From Leifsonia sp. AG29 (lineage in GTDB: Bacteria > Actinomycetota > Actinomycetes > Actinomycetales > Microbacteriaceae), in contig NZ_VMSF01000001.1 in the NCBI RefSeq assembly GCF_009765225.1, forward strand, positions 248,001 to 312,000: a stretch of DNA of 64,000 bases, read 5' to 3'. Positions 10,597-19,881 of this stretch are shown piece by piece (within the stretch, counting starts at the first letter, position 1; each line of letters opens with the position of its first letter). The position numbers and the translations under genes are program-made. A model generated the notes under the pieces. That model did not search any database, had not been told where the DNA came from, and worked only from the letters and a program-made list of their open reading frames with translations.

Positions 10597-11454
10597 CTAC
10601 ACCCGCTCCTTCAGCCCCGCCGCGGTGATGACCGCCTCCCGGAAGACCGGGGTGAGCTGCGCGGCGGTGGGCCGGTCCTCCGGGTCGCGGGCCGTCATCG
10701 CGCGCAGGATGCCGGTCCACTCGTCCGGGAGGCCCTCGGGGATGGGGGGCTCGTGCTCGAGCCGCGCCAGGGCCGACTCGATCACGTCCCCCGGAAAGCT
10801 CACCTGGCGCGTGAACGACTCGAGCAGCACCAGACCGAGGGAGTAGATGTCGCTCTTCGGGGTCGCCGGGAGCTTCGACGCCTGCTCGGGGCTGAGGTAG
10901 GCCGCCGTGCCGGTCGTCTTGCCCTCCTCCACGTGCTGCTGCGACCGGATCACGCCGCTCGCGATGCCGAAGTCGGTGAGGCGGGCGCGCGCCCGGAAGG
11001 TCGTCGTGCCGTACGTGACGAGCATGATGTTCGACGGCTTGATGTCGCGGTGGACGACACCGTGCGCGTGCACGTACTCGAGCGCCTCCCCGATGTCGTA
11101 GGCGATCTCGGCGATCTCCTCCGTGCGGAGTTCGCGCTCGGAGAGCTCGGTCGCCAGGTCCGTCCCCTGCACCAGCTCCATGATGAGGAACGGGCGCGGA
11201 TCCTTCGGGCTCGTGTAGTCGATGCCGGCGTCGATGAGCGACACGATGCCGTGGTGACTCAGCCGCGCGAGCGCCGCCTGCTCGGTGCGGTACTGCTCCA
11301 TCTCCTCCTCGCCGCCGGAGCGGTAGAGCTTGATCGCGACCTCCCGGCCGAGGAGTTCATCCACCGCGCGGAAGATGCTGGCCTCGCCGCCGCGCCCGAT
11401 CACCTGCTGCGGACGGTAGCGCCCGAGCAGAGCGGGGATGGTGGATTCGGCCAT
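10597..11454 (-). CDS. Soluble Ser/Thr protein kinase coupled to glgX
   Basis: The 285-residue protein is a single Hanks-type kinase domain. It shows a glycine loop GRGGEASIF, Lys in REVAIKLY, catalytic loop HRDIKPSN, DFGIAS, and SPEQASK in place of APE, then DIYSLGLVLLE. It ends just after the kinase core and, unlike mycobacterial PknA/B, has no membrane segment or sensor domain. Its ATG overlaps the TGA of glgX (TGATG), so translation is probably coupled to the glycogen-debranching gene. That suggests it phosphorylates an enzyme or regulator of glycogen/trehalose metabolism, though no target can be seen. Confidence 0.88.
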   Translation of the reverse strand: MAESTIPALLGRYRPQQVIGRGGEASIFRAVDELLGREVAIKLYRSGGEEEMEQYRTEQAALARLSHHGIVSLIDAGIDYTSPKDPRPFLIMELVQGTDLATELSERELRTEEIAEIAYDIGEALEYVHAHGVVHRDIKPSNIMLVTYGTTTFRARARLTDFGIASGVIRSQQHVEEGKTTGTAAYLSPEQASKLPATPKSDIYSLGLVLLESFTRQVSFPGDVIESALARLEHEPPIPEGLPDEWTGILRAMTARDPEDRPTAAQLTPVFREAVITAAGLKERV

Positions 11455-13490
11455 CAACGCCCCCTCGAACGGAGGAGCGCGAAGGAGCGCTCGCCGAGGA
11501 TGACGCTGTCGCCGTCACCGAGAGCGAGCTCAGGGTCGCTCGACAGCTCGAACTCCCACGCCTCCCCGAGCGATTCCGGCAGCCGGAACTCGACGCCGTT
11601 CGACGCGCCGTTCAGCATGAGGAGGAACGAGTCGGCGCCCTCGTGCCGCAGCTCGAAAGCGATGGACCGCGCCTCCGGGTCGCCCCAGTCCTCGTCCGTG
11701 AACGGCTCGCTGTCGGCGCGCAGGATGCAGACCACGTCCGGGCCGCCCACCTCGGGCGCGTGGCGGTACCACTCCGGCCGGAGCGCCGGCTCGGTCCGGC
11801 GCAGGTGGATGAGCTTCGAGGTGAACGCGTGGAGGTCCCAGTCGGCGTTCTGCCAGTCGAACCAGGAGATCTCGTTGTCCTGGCAGTAGGCATTGTTGTT
11901 GCCCTGCTGCGTCCGCCCGATCTCGTCGCCGCCGAGGATCATCGGCACACCGGCCGAGAGCAGGACGGTGGCGAGGAAGTTCTTGCGCTGCCGCTTGCGG
12001 AACGCGTTGATGCCCTCGTCGTCGGTGGGTCCCTCCACACCGTAGTTGTTCGAACGGTTGTCGGACTCGCCGTCGCGGTTGTCCTCGCCGTTCGCCTCGT
12101 TGTGCTTCTCGTTGTAGCTCGTCAGATCGGCGAGCGTGAAACCGTCGTGCGCGGTGACGAAGTTGACGCTCGACAGCGGCGCTCGCCGCGAGTCCTCGTA
12201 GATGTCGGGGCTGCCGAGCACGCGCTGCGACAGCGTGGACAGGACGCCCGGCTCGCCGCGCCAGAAGTCGCGGACGTCGTCGCGGAACTTGCCGTTCCAC
12301 TCCGACCAGTCGGCCGGGAAGCCGCCCAGCTGGTAGCCCGCGACGTCCCACGGCTCGGCGATGAGCTTCACCTGGGAGAGGGTCGGGTCCTGCTGGATCA
12401 GGGTGAGGAAGGCGCTGTGGAGGCTGGCGTCGCCTCCCTGCCGGGTCAGCGTCGTCGCGAGGTCGAAGCGGAACCCGTCGATGTGCATGTCCTCGACCCA
12501 GTAGCGCAGCGAGTCCATGATGACCTGCAGCGCAGCGGGGTGGCTGACGTTGAAGCTGTTGCCCGTGCCGGTGGTGTCGAAGTAGTGCGCGCCGTCGCCG
12601 TCCACCAGCCGGTAGTAGGACGGGTTGTCGATGCCCTTGAAGCTGTACGTCGGACCGAGATCGTTGCCTTCCGCCGTGTGGTTGTAGACCACGTCGAGGA
12701 TGACCTCGAGCCCGGCGGCGTGCAGCGCCTTCACCATGCCCTTGAACTCGTCGACCTGGTGGCCCGTGTCGCCGGTGGCCGCGTACTCGTTGTGGGGCGC
12801 GAAGAAGCCGATCGAGTTGTAGCCCCAGTAGTTGCGGAGGCCCTTCTCGGCGAGGTGGGAGTCCTGCACGAACTGGTGGATCGGGAGGAGCTCGACCGCA
12901 GTGACGCCGAGGTTCTTCAGGTACTCGACCGCCGCCGGGTGCGCGAGGCCGGCGTAGGTGCCGCGGAACTCCTCCGGTACCCACTCCATCAGCTTGGTGA
13001 AGCCCTTCACGTGGACCTCGTAGATGATCGTCTCGCTGAGCGGGATGCGCGGGCGCTCGTGGTCGCCCCAGTCGAACTCCTGCCGGTCGATCGCGACGCC
13101 GAGAGCGACGTGCCGCGCCCCGTTGGTGTCGCTGCGGCGCTTCGGACGCGCGAGCTGGTGGCCGAACACCGCCTGGGTGTTGTCCCAGGAGCCGGTGACC
13201 GCGCGCGCGTGCGGCGGGAGGAGCACCTTCGCGGGTGAGAAACGGAGCCCGTTCGCCGGGTCCCACGGTCCGTCGACGCGGAGGCCGTAGCGGGTGCCGG
13301 GGACGAGCCCGGGGACGAACCCGTGGAACACGTGGCCGGTCCGCGTCGTCAGTGCGGTCTGCGTCTCGCGGCCGCGGTGGTCGAAGAGCGACACGATGAC
13401 CTTGTCGGCACGCTCGCTGTAGACGGCGACGTTTGCGCCTCCATCACGGAGGGTGATCCCGAGCGGATACGGGAAGGAATCGCCGCTCAC
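11454..13490 (-). CDS. glgX: Glycogen debranching enzyme GlgX
   Basis: The 678-residue protein has an N-terminal CBM48-like domain (FPYPLGITLRDGGANVAVYS) and a GH13 barrel. The barrel carries LDVVYNHTAEG, the nucleophile Asp in DGFRFDLA (~340), the acid/base Glu in LIAEPWDVAG (~375) and the transition-state Asp in TAHDGFTL (~445). It hydrolyses alpha-1,6 branches of glycogen, supplying linear maltodextrins to TreY. The GTG start at 13490 is preferred; GGAG lies seven bases upstream and the length fits the family. It sits downstream of treY-treZ across a hairpin, and a kinase gene overlaps its end. Confidence 0.93.
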   Translation of the reverse strand: MSGDSFPYPLGITLRDGGANVAVYSERADKVIVSLFDHRGRETQTALTTRTGHVFHGFVPGLVPGTRYGLRVDGPWDPANGLRFSPAKVLLPPHARAVTGSWDNTQAVFGHQLARPKRRSDTNGARHVALGVAIDRQEFDWGDHERPRIPLSETIIYEVHVKGFTKLMEWVPEEFRGTYAGLAHPAAVEYLKNLGVTAVELLPIHQFVQDSHLAEKGLRNYWGYNSIGFFAPHNEYAATGDTGHQVDEFKGMVKALHAAGLEVILDVVYNHTAEGNDLGPTYSFKGIDNPSYYRLVDGDGAHYFDTTGTGNSFNVSHPAALQVIMDSLRYWVEDMHIDGFRFDLATTLTRQGGDASLHSAFLTLIQQDPTLSQVKLIAEPWDVAGYQLGGFPADWSEWNGKFRDDVRDFWRGEPGVLSTLSQRVLGSPDIYEDSRRAPLSSVNFVTAHDGFTLADLTSYNEKHNEANGEDNRDGESDNRSNNYGVEGPTDDEGINAFRKRQRKNFLATVLLSAGVPMILGGDEIGRTQQGNNNAYCQDNEISWFDWQNADWDLHAFTSKLIHLRRTEPALRPEWYRHAPEVGGPDVVCILRADSEPFTDEDWGDPEARSIAFELRHEGADSFLLMLNGASNGVEFRLPESLGEAWEFELSSDPELALGDGDSVILGERSFALLRSRGR

Positions 13491-13546
13491 CGGTGGGCTC
13501 CGGGGCGGGCGGGCAGCGAGTGCTGCAGGGGGCAGGGCTTGGGCAC
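13487..13546 (-). CDS. Possible 19-residue leader ORF overlapping the glgX start
   Basis: A GTG at 13546 follows GGAGG with four bases of spacing, a better ribosome site than that of glgX itself. It opens a 19-codon frame (MPKPCPLQHSLPARPGAHR) whose TGA overlaps the glgX GTG as GTGA. This could couple glgX translation to the leader or attenuate it. It may also be chance in GC-rich DNA; no homologue is known to me. Confidence 0.3.
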   Translation of the reverse strand: MPKPCPLQHSLPARPGAHR

Positions 13547-13635
13547 GGTGCCTCCGAATCGGTAGAGCACAACCGTAACCGCCGCGGCGCGCCGCCACCA
13601 TCCCATTGACAAGCCGCCCCCGCGCACGCTACCCG

Positions 13636-13708
13636 CCCACTATCGAGTCCCCTATGAATGCACGTTCTGGACCGAAAGCGACGCACTCTTGGGGGACTCG
13701 ATGGTGGG
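13636..13708. repeat. Palindromic element, copy B; probable treZ/glgX boundary hairpin
   Basis: CCCACTATCGAGTCCCC (13636-13652) pairs with GGGGACTCGATGGTGGG (13692-13708) at 16 of 17 positions, around a 39-base loop. The GAGTCCCC / TTGGGGGACTC core is shared with the element at 4049-4105. It begins three bases after the treZ stop in transcription order and may terminate or attenuate read-through into glgX. The remaining ~90 bases up to the putative leader hold no recognisable feature. Confidence 0.65.
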
Positions 13709-13711
13709 TGG

Positions 13712-15421
13712 TCAGGTGCGGGAGGTGCGGGAGGCGCGGACGGCGTCGTCGAAGGCGGCGAGGGTGCGGGAGGCGTCGGCCGGCTCGCCGAGGCCCCGTC
13801 CGCTGAGCGACGCCTCCACGAGCACGCCGCCGCGCACGAACCGCAGCACCCCGTCGGCCAGCTCGACCTGCTCCGCGCGCGCGTCGGCCGGGATGCCGCG
13901 ACGGAGGCCGGTCAGCGTCCGGTACCACTCCAGCATCCGGGCATTCTCCGGCCGGTCGGGCTCCGACCAGTCGAGCTTCGAGCGGAGGAACGTCTCCGGG
14001 TCCTGCGGGTCGGGCACGATCGACCGGTCCCAGCCCATGCGCGCGAACTCCTCGATCCGTCCCTCCGCGGTCGCCTTGCCGAGCTCCGGCTCCGGATGCG
14101 ACGTGAAGAACTGCCACGGGGTCGTCGCCGCCCACTCCTCGCCCATGAAGAGCATCGGGGTGAACGGCCCGAGCAGCGTGAGCGCCGCCGCGACCGCGAG
14201 CCGTCCGGGGTCCAGGGTCGCGGTGAGCCGGTCGCCGGCCGCCCGGTTGCCGATCTGATCGTGGTCCTGGCTGAAGGCGACCAGGCGGGTGAACGGGATG
14301 TCGGGGTCGAGCGGTCGCCCGTGACTTCGCTCCCGGAAGCTCGACCAGGTGCCGTCGTGGAAGAAGCCGCGCTCGAGCACCCGGATGAGCGCCTCCGGCT
14401 CGGCGAAGTCGCCGTAGTACCCGGTCGCCTCCCCGGTGAGGTTGGCGTGGATGGCGTGATGCACGTCGTCGTCCCACTGGGCGTGCAGGCCGTAGCCGTG
14501 GTGCGCGCGGGCGCGGATCAGCTTCGGGTCGTTGAGGTCGCTCTCGGCGATGAGCGTGCGGGGCCGTCCGGTCTCGCCGGCGAGCTCGTCGGCGAGAATG
14601 GCCAGCTCCTCCAGGATGTGCGTCGCCCGCGCGTCGGGCAGCGCATGGACCGCGTCGAGCCGGAGCCCGTCGACGTGCATGTCCCTCAGCCAGTAGGCGG
14701 CGTTGTCGAGGATGTAGCGGCGGACCTCGTCGGACAGCGGCCCGTCGAGGTTCAGCGAGACGCCCCACGTGCTCCGCCCGTGGCCGAAGTAAGGCCCGAA
14801 CTTCGGGAGGTAGTTTCCGCTCGGCCCGAGGTGGTTGTAGACGACGTCCTGGATGACGGCGATCCCTCGGGCGTGGCACGCGTCGACGAACCGCTGGTAC
14901 GCCTCCGGGCCGCCGTACTGCTCGTGAACCGCGTACCAGAGCACGCCGTCGTAGCCCCAGTTGTGCGTGCCGTTGAAGGCGTTCACGGGGAGCAGCTCCA
15001 CGGCGTCGACCCCGAGCTCGACGAGGTGGTCGAGGCGTCCGGCGGCGGCGTCGAGCGTCCCTTCTGGGGTGAAGGTGCCGAGGTGCAGCTCGTAGATGAC
15101 GGTCCCGGTGAGGTCGCGTCCCTCCCAGGCGCCGTCGGACCAGTGGTGCCGCCGGGGGTCGAACTCGCGGCTGAGCCCGTGCACGCCGTCCGGCTGCCTG
15201 CGCGAGCGCGGGTCGGGGAAGGGGCCCTCACCGTCGACGAGGTACCCGTAGTCGATGGGTTCTTCGCCGAGATCGAGCGGCTCGGCGAGGCGCCACCAGC
15301 CGTAACCGGGCCGGTCTTCCTCGACCGGGGCCGGCGTCAACGGGTGTGTGCCGCCGCCGGCGACGAACAGATCGACCGAGGAGGCGACCGGCGCCCACAC
15401 CGCGAAGTCGCGCGCGCTCAT
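13712..15421 (-). CDS. treZ: Maltooligosyl trehalose trehalohydrolase TreZ
   Basis: The 569-residue GH13 enzyme begins with the TreZ N-terminal domain ([15 protein letters not shown]) and continues with [12 protein letters not shown] and [16 protein letters not shown]. Active-site segments are DGLRLDAVH (nucleophile Asp), LIAESDLND (Glu) and [11 protein letters not shown] (Asp). [15 protein letters not shown] is diagnostic. It releases trehalose from maltooligosyl-trehalose made by TreY. Its ATG overlaps the treY stop as ATGA, so the two are translationally coupled. Length is normal for the family. Confidence 0.95.
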   Translation of the reverse strand: MSARDFAVWAPVASSVDLFVAGGGTHPLTPAPVEEDRPGYGWWRLAEPLDLGEEPIDYGYLVDGEGPFPDPRSRRQPDGVHGLSREFDPRRHHWSDGAWEGRDLTGTVIYELHLGTFTPEGTLDAAAGRLDHLVELGVDAVELLPVNAFNGTHNWGYDGVLWYAVHEQYGGPEAYQRFVDACHARGIAVIQDVVYNHLGPSGNYLPKFGPYFGHGRSTWGVSLNLDGPLSDEVRRYILDNAAYWLRDMHVDGLRLDAVHALPDARATHILEELAILADELAGETGRPRTLIAESDLNDPKLIRARAHHGYGLHAQWDDDVHHAIHANLTGEATGYYGDFAEPEALIRVLERGFFHDGTWSSFRERSHGRPLDPDIPFTRLVAFSQDHDQIGNRAAGDRLTATLDPGRLAVAAALTLLGPFTPMLFMGEEWAATTPWQFFTSHPEPELGKATAEGRIEEFARMGWDRSIVPDPQDPETFLRSKLDWSEPDRPENARMLEWYRTLTGLRRGIPADARAEQVELADGVLRFVRGGVLVEASLSGRGLGEPADASRTLAAFDDAVRASRTSRT

Positions 15422-17670
15422 CGGCGCACCAGCAGGGCGACGGGGTAGCGGTCGAGGACGTCGGCGACGGGCGTGCGCCCGCGATGCTCGCGTCCGGTGA
15501 GTTCGTCGCGCACGGTGTCGTCTCCCAGGTCGATCACGGTCGGTCCCCAGCCGCCCGCCTCCGCGAGTCCGACGGGGAGGCGCGTGGCCAGCGCGATCGC
15601 GCCGCCGCGGTCGAAGCCGATCAGGTGGCCGCCCCGCGGGCCGTCGGCGTAGACGGGACGGTAGGTCGTGAACAGTTCCGGACGGTCCCGCCGCAACCGC
15701 AGCGCCCGGGAGGTGACGAGCACCTTGGCCGCGCCGGACGAGTCCACGTCGGGCTGCCAGCCCTCGTCGATGTGCGCGAGCAGCCCGGCCGCGGCGTCGA
15801 ACTCGACCGGCCGCCGGTTGTCCGGGTCGACGAGCGACCGCTCCCACCGCTCGGAGCCCTGGTAGACGTCCGGCACACCCGGAGCCAGGAGCTGCAGGAG
15901 TTTGACGCCGAGCCCGTTGGAGGCGCCCGGCTCGTCGATCAGCGCGGAGAGCGCCTCCACCTCGGCCCGCACCCGCTCGTCGTCGAACGCGGCGTCGATC
16001 GCCGCTGCCATCGCCGCTTCGAAGCTCTCGTCGGGGTCGGTCCAGCCGGTGGAGGCGCCGGCCTCACGGGCCGCCTTGAGCGCGTACGCCTGCAGGCGCT
16101 CCCGCGAGGCCGGCCACGCCCCGACAACCGACTGCCAGAGGAGGCTCTCGAGCGACCCGTCGCCGAAGCCCACCCGCTCGCGGACAGTTCGGAGGAAGCG
16201 CTCCCAGCGGTCCGGCACCTCGGCGAGGACGTTGATCCTGGCGCGCGTGTCCTCGCTCCGCTTCGTGTCGTGCGTGCTCAGCGTCGTGAGCGACTCGGGG
16301 AGGCGGCGGGCGCGGTCGGCCTGGCGCCGGTGGAACTCCTCGGGCGACAGGGCGAACTCGCTGGGGTCGCCTCCCACCTCGGTCAGCGAGACGAGCCGGG
16401 TGTAGCGGTAGAAGGCGTTGTCCTCGACACCCTTCGCCATGATGGCGCCCGTGGTCTGCTCGAAGCGGTGGCCGAGGCGTCCCTCCAGGGCGTCGAAGGC
16501 CTCCGCCAGGTCGGGGCGCGAGTCGCGTGCCGCGGCGACCGCCTCCTCGAGGTGCTCGCGCCCGAAGGGCAGGTAGGTCCGGTAGACCGGCAGCCAGGCA
16601 GCGAGCTCGGCCACGGCATCGGCGAGCTCGGCGTCCGTCCCCTCGCCGAGCTCTCGTACCACGCGCAGGACCTCAGACCGGAGGATCCCGTCGGCGACCG
16701 CTCGCTTGCGGCGGTGCACGAGCGCTTGCCAGTCCTGCGTCTCATCCCGCTCGTCCAGCTCGACGGCGAGAGCGGTCAGCGGCTCCTCCCCGGTCGGATC
16801 GACGAAGACGCGGTCGAAGATGCCCAGCGCGTCGTAGCCGGTCGTGCCCTGCGTCGGCCAGTCGGGCATGACCTCGTCGCCCTCGAGGATCTTCTCGACC
16901 CAGACCGGCCTGCCCTGCGCGAGTTCTGCGAGGCGCTCGAGGTAGCCGCCCGGCTCGCGGAGGCCGTCGGGGTGGTCCACCCGGAGGCCGTCGACCAGCC
17001 CCTCGTCCACCCAGCGGCGGATCTCGCGGTGCGTGTCCTCGAAGACCCGCGCGTCCTCGACGCGGAGGCCGGCGAGCGTGTTGACCGCGAAGAACCGGCG
17101 GTAGTTGAGCTCGGCATCGGCGCGGCGCCAGGAGACCAGCTCGTAGTGCTGCCGGTCGTGCACGTCGCGCGGCGAGCCTCCCTCGGTGCCGGGCGCGATC
17201 GGGAACCGGTGGTCGTAGTACCGCAGCTCGCCGCCCTCCACGGTCAGGGCATCGAGCTCGTCGGGTGAGTCGCCGAGAACGGGGAGGCGCAGCCTCCCGT
17301 CGCCGAACGGCCAGTCGATGTCGAAGTAGGAGGCGTAGCGCGACTCCTGGCCATGGGCCAGCACGTCCCACCACCAGGCGTTCAGGGCGGGCGTCGCGAC
17401 CCCCATGTGATTCGGAACGATGTCGACCAGCACCTTGAGCCCGCGCGAGTGGGCGGCGTCGCAGAACTCGTGCAGCGCCGCGGCCCCTCCGCGCCCCTCG
17501 TCGACGCGGTGGGGGTCGACGACGTCGTAGCCGTGCATCGATCCGGGCTCGGCCTGCAGCAGCGGCGACAGGTAGACCCACTCGGCGCCGAGGCGCTGGA
17601 CGTGGTCGAGCACCTGAGCGGCGTCGCGAAGGGTGAAGGCGGGAGAGATCTGCAGGCGGTAGGTGCTCAC
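15418..17670 (-). CDS. treY: Maltooligosyl trehalose synthase TreY
   Basis: The 750-residue GH13 enzyme starts with the family hallmark [13 protein letters not shown] and [16 protein letters not shown]. It has VDIVPNHMG, the nucleophile region [10 protein letters not shown], acid/base WVEKIL and the third Asp in [16 protein letters not shown]. It converts the reducing-end linkage of maltodextrin to an alpha,alpha-1,1 bond. It is the first gene of a minus-strand treY-treZ-glgX-kinase unit that turns glycogen into trehalose, a compatible solute. The ~190 bases upstream, before the divergent csbD gene, hold no clear promoter that I can assign. Confidence 0.95.
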   Translation of the reverse strand: MSTYRLQISPAFTLRDAAQVLDHVQRLGAEWVYLSPLLQAEPGSMHGYDVVDPHRVDEGRGGAAALHEFCDAAHSRGLKVLVDIVPNHMGVATPALNAWWWDVLAHGQESRYASYFDIDWPFGDGRLRLPVLGDSPDELDALTVEGGELRYYDHRFPIAPGTEGGSPRDVHDRQHYELVSWRRADAELNYRRFFAVNTLAGLRVEDARVFEDTHREIRRWVDEGLVDGLRVDHPDGLREPGGYLERLAELAQGRPVWVEKILEGDEVMPDWPTQGTTGYDALGIFDRVFVDPTGEEPLTALAVELDERDETQDWQALVHRRKRAVADGILRSEVLRVVRELGEGTDAELADAVAELAAWLPVYRTYLPFGREHLEEAVAAARDSRPDLAEAFDALEGRLGHRFEQTTGAIMAKGVEDNAFYRYTRLVSLTEVGGDPSEFALSPEEFHRRQADRARRLPESLTTLSTHDTKRSEDTRARINVLAEVPDRWERFLRTVRERVGFGDGSLESLLWQSVVGAWPASRERLQAYALKAAREAGASTGWTDPDESFEAAMAAAIDAAFDDERVRAEVEALSALIDEPGASNGLGVKLLQLLAPGVPDVYQGSERWERSLVDPDNRRPVEFDAAAGLLAHIDEGWQPDVDSSGAAKVLVTSRALRLRRDRPELFTTYRPVYADGPRGGHLIGFDRGGAIALATRLPVGLAEAGGWGPTVIDLGDDTVRDELTGREHRGRTPVADVLDRYPVALLVRR

Positions 17671-17860
17671 ACCGCCTCATTGTGGCCGGTGCGCCGCGGA
17701 CGGAGAAGGGGCTTGAAAAGCGGCGTGCCCCTCCGGAGTGATACCGCGGCCCCGCGGGGAGGGCTTGACGATCCCACCCGGTCGTGCACCGTTTACGCCG
17801 GCCCGTCGAGGTGGGAGCGTCTCTTCGGTAAGACGAACTCGCCGACGAAAGGGGACGTCC

Positions 17861-18034
17861 ATGGGACTCGACGACAAGATCGAGAACGCGACCGAGAAGG
17901 CCGGAGGCCAGGCCAAGGAGGCCGCGGGCAAGGCCACAGACAACGACCGCCTCGAGGCCGAAGGCAAGGGCGACCAGGCCAAGGCCGACATCAAGCAGGC
18001 CGGCGAGAAGGTGAAGGACGCCTTCAAGCACTGA
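17861..18034 (+). CDS. CsbD-family stress protein
   Basis: This 57-residue, highly charged helical protein has the CsbD pattern: MGLDDKIENATEKAGGQAKE, GDQAKADIKQAGEKVKDAF. In Bacillus, CsbD belongs to the general stress (SigB) regulon, but its molecular role is unknown. GAAAGGGG lies seven bases upstream of the ATG; a reading-frame extension upstream is unsupported. GTTTAC at 17791 is a possible alternative-sigma -35 but the match is weak. A strong terminator follows. A same-length paralogue ends the Asp23 operon at 49563-49736. Confidence 0.85.
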   Translation: MGLDDKIENATEKAGGQAKEAAGKATDNDRLEAEGKGDQAKADIKQAGEKVKDAFKH

Positions 18035-18047
18035 GCCGATGTCGTCG

Positions 18048-18083
18048 AAGGCCCCGATGCGATCCGTCGCGCCGGGGCCTTTC
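18048..18083 (+). terminator. Rho-independent-type terminator after csbD
   Basis: AAGGCCCCG (18048-18056) pairs with CGGGGCCTT (18073-18081), followed by TTCGTCGT. It begins 14 bases after the csbD stop, as expected for a monocistronic transcript. Confidence 0.75.
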
Positions 18084-18174
18084 GTCGTGTCCGGCCCGCC
18101 GCGGAGCGCCACCGCCCGGCACCGCGCGCGAATTCATCTGGTGTTTACCCGCGCGCCGGAGTAGTTTCCGGTGC

Positions 18175-18447
18175 ATGGGCGATCGGACCGATCGCGCACG
18201 GGCGGTGCGCGGCCTGAGCGCGGGGGTCCTCCTCGGGCTCCTCAGCGCAGCGGCCACCGTCGCGCTCGCGATCGCCATCCCGACCCAGGGTGAGAACCCG
18301 AGCGCGTGGGGCGTGATCGGCTGCGGCGCGGTCACCGTCGTGCTGTGCGGGCAACTCGCGCTGCGCAACTGGAGGCGGCTGCGGCACTTCCGCGGCGCGG
18401 ACCTCCCGCCTCCGCACGCCCACCCGCGGCGCACGCTGTTCCACTGA
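18175..18447 (+). CDS. Small two-helix membrane protein
   Basis: The 90-residue protein has two clear hydrophobic helices (~12-35, GLSAGVLLGLLSAAATVALA; ~45-62, WGVIGCGAVTVVLCGQLAL). A basic C-terminal tail RNWRRLRHFRGADLPPP follows. No family is recognised. The ATG has no evident ribosome site, and GTTTACCC at 18143 could be part of a nearby promoter. It lies between the csbD terminator and the convergent GlxA-type gene, seven bases away. Confidence 0.6.
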   Translation: MGDRTDRARAVRGLSAGVLLGLLSAAATVALAIAIPTQGENPSAWGVIGCGAVTVVLCGQLALRNWRRLRHFRGADLPPPHAHPRRTLFH

Positions 18448-18454
18448 GCGCGCC

Positions 18455-19408
18455 TCAGACGCGCGCGAACGCCGATCGGTAGCGCGTCGGCGGCACCCCG
18501 ACCTCGGCGTCGAAGTGGTGCCGCAGGAGGGTCGCGCTCGCGAAGCCGCAGCGGCGGGCGATCTCGTCGACGGGCAGCTCGGTCGTCTCGAGCAGGAGCC
18601 GCGCGTGGAGGATCCGCTGCGTCGTCAGCCACTGCATCGGCGAGACTCCGGTCTCGGCGACGAAGCGCCGCGAGAAGCTGCGCGTCGACATGTGCACGCG
18701 CTGCGCCAGGGCGGGGACGCTGTGCGACTCGTCGAGGCGCTCCGTCAGGTACTCGAGCAGCTCGCTGAAGGTGTCGTCGTCGCAGTCGGAGACCGGCTTC
18801 TCGATGTACTGCCGCTGACCTCCGTCGCGCTGCGGAGGCACCACCATGTTGCGGGCGATCGTGTTCGCGACCGCGCTGCCGAGCTCCCTCCGAACCAGGT
18901 GGAGGCACGCATCGATCCCCGCGGAGGTCCCGGCGCTCGTGATGATCTGGCCGTCGTCGACGAACAGGACGTCGGGGTCGACCCGTGCGGAGGGGAAGCG
19001 GCGCTGCAGCTCTTCCGCGTATCGCCAGTGCGTGGTGCATTCCCGGCCGTCGAGAAGGCCCGCGGCGCCGAGTGCGAAGGCGCCGGAGCACACGCTGAGG
19101 AGGATGGCTCCGCGCGCGTGGGCGCGGCGGAGCGCCTCCAGGAGCTCTTCGGGGTACTCGTCGCGCACCTGCAAAGCAGCGATGGCGATCAGATCGGCAT
19201 CCTCCATCGCCTCGAGGCCGTAGGGCGCGGTGACCGTCACCCCGCCGACGGTGCTCGGCACCGCCGCGCCGGGCGAGCTCGAGCAGACGCGGAAGTCGAA
19301 CGGCTCTAGTCCGGCGTAGCTCCGGTCGAGGCCGAACACCTCGCAGATGACGCCGAACTCGAACATCGCGAAATCGTCCACGAGCGGGACGGCGACGGAA
19401 CGGATCAT
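18455..19408 (-). CDS. GlxA-type AraC regulator with DJ-1/PfpI domain
   Basis: The 317-residue protein has an N-terminal DJ-1/PfpI-like domain (residues ~1-175) with SVCSGAFALGAAGLLDGR and a TTHW loop typical of GlxA regulators. The C-terminal AraC domain (~215-317) carries RVHMSTRSFSRRFVAETGVSPMQW and DEIARRCGFASATLLRHHF. GlxA-type proteins often control catabolism of amino-acid or quaternary-amine substrates; no effector can be assigned here. Two 13-base direct repeats lie just upstream, in the gap shared with the divergent small gene at 19494, and are likely binding sites. Confidence 0.88.
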   Translation of the reverse strand: MIRSVAVPLVDDFAMFEFGVICEVFGLDRSYAGLEPFDFRVCSSSPGAAVPSTVGGVTVTAPYGLEAMEDADLIAIAALQVRDEYPEELLEALRRAHARGAILLSVCSGAFALGAAGLLDGRECTTHWRYAEELQRRFPSARVDPDVLFVDDGQIITSAGTSAGIDACLHLVRRELGSAVANTIARNMVVPPQRDGGQRQYIEKPVSDCDDDTFSELLEYLTERLDESHSVPALAQRVHMSTRSFSRRFVAETGVSPMQWLTTQRILHARLLLETTELPVDEIARRCGFASATLLRHHFDAEVGVPPTRYRSAFARV

Positions 19409-19424
19409 TCCGCCAGTGTACTGG

Positions 19425-19476
19425 CCGGATCTTTACGAAGATAGACCTGAAGCCACCTCGTGTCCGGATATTTACG
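19425..19476. promoter_or_regulatory. Direct repeat CCGGATMTTTACG, candidate GlxA-type operator
   Basis: CCGGATCTTTACG (19425-19437) and CCGGATATTTACG (19464-19476) differ at one base and are 39 bases apart, start to start. They fill the 85-base gap between divergent genes. AraC-family proteins commonly bind direct repeats, so the adjacent regulator is the natural candidate. Confidence 0.45.
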
Positions 19477-19493
19477 TTCGTAACGTTGATGTC

Positions 19494-19712
19494 ATGGCGA
19501 ATACGACATGGGTACCAGGGATGGAGCACGGGTGGGTGGCCCGCCCGGCTCGGACGAACGGCGGAGAGCTTCCGCCCCGACGGCGCCGCTTCGTGCTGAG
19601 CGACTGGCTGCCGGCCGCGGTCCTCGCGCGAGGCGGAACCGTGACGCGGGAGACCGAGCGGGCGCTCGCCGACCTGCGGGCGGCGCAGGATGCGCGGGGG
19701 AGCGGGCGGTGA
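19494..19712 (+). CDS. Small hypothetical protein divergent from the GlxA-type regulator
   Basis: This 72-residue basic protein begins MANTTWVPGMEHGWVARPAR and contains RRRRFVLSDWLPAAVLARGG and a charged helical end. No family is recognised and no membrane segment is present. The ATG lacks a Shine-Dalgarno sequence, and the direct repeats lie 18-69 bases upstream, so it may be controlled by the neighbouring regulator. The following gap (19713-19881) carries a single TTATCCACA and no gene. Confidence 0.5.
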   Translation: MANTTWVPGMEHGWVARPARTNGGELPPRRRRFVLSDWLPAAVLARGGTVTRETERALADLRAAQDARGSGR

Positions 19713-19881
19713 GGGGAGGCGCGCGGCGCGCCGGCCCCCGGTCCCTGGCGGCCGGTTATCCACAGCCCTTCAGGCGTCCGCCAGCTGAGCCGTCACCGAG
19801 TGCCCTCATCAGGCCGCGACACGCCGTGCCGAGGGGCCACGAGTGACCGTTCAATCGTTCAACGGATGCGAGGAGGGGCGC

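Noticed and set aside
17789-18150. Shared GTTTAC motifs before csbD and the small membrane gene as SigB-type promoters
   Set aside because: No matching GGGTA-type -10 at proper spacing; kept only as a weak remark.
19756-19764. TTATCCACA, a consensus DnaA box
   Set aside because: A single copy without an AT-rich element or dnaA/dnaN neighbours does not make an origin.
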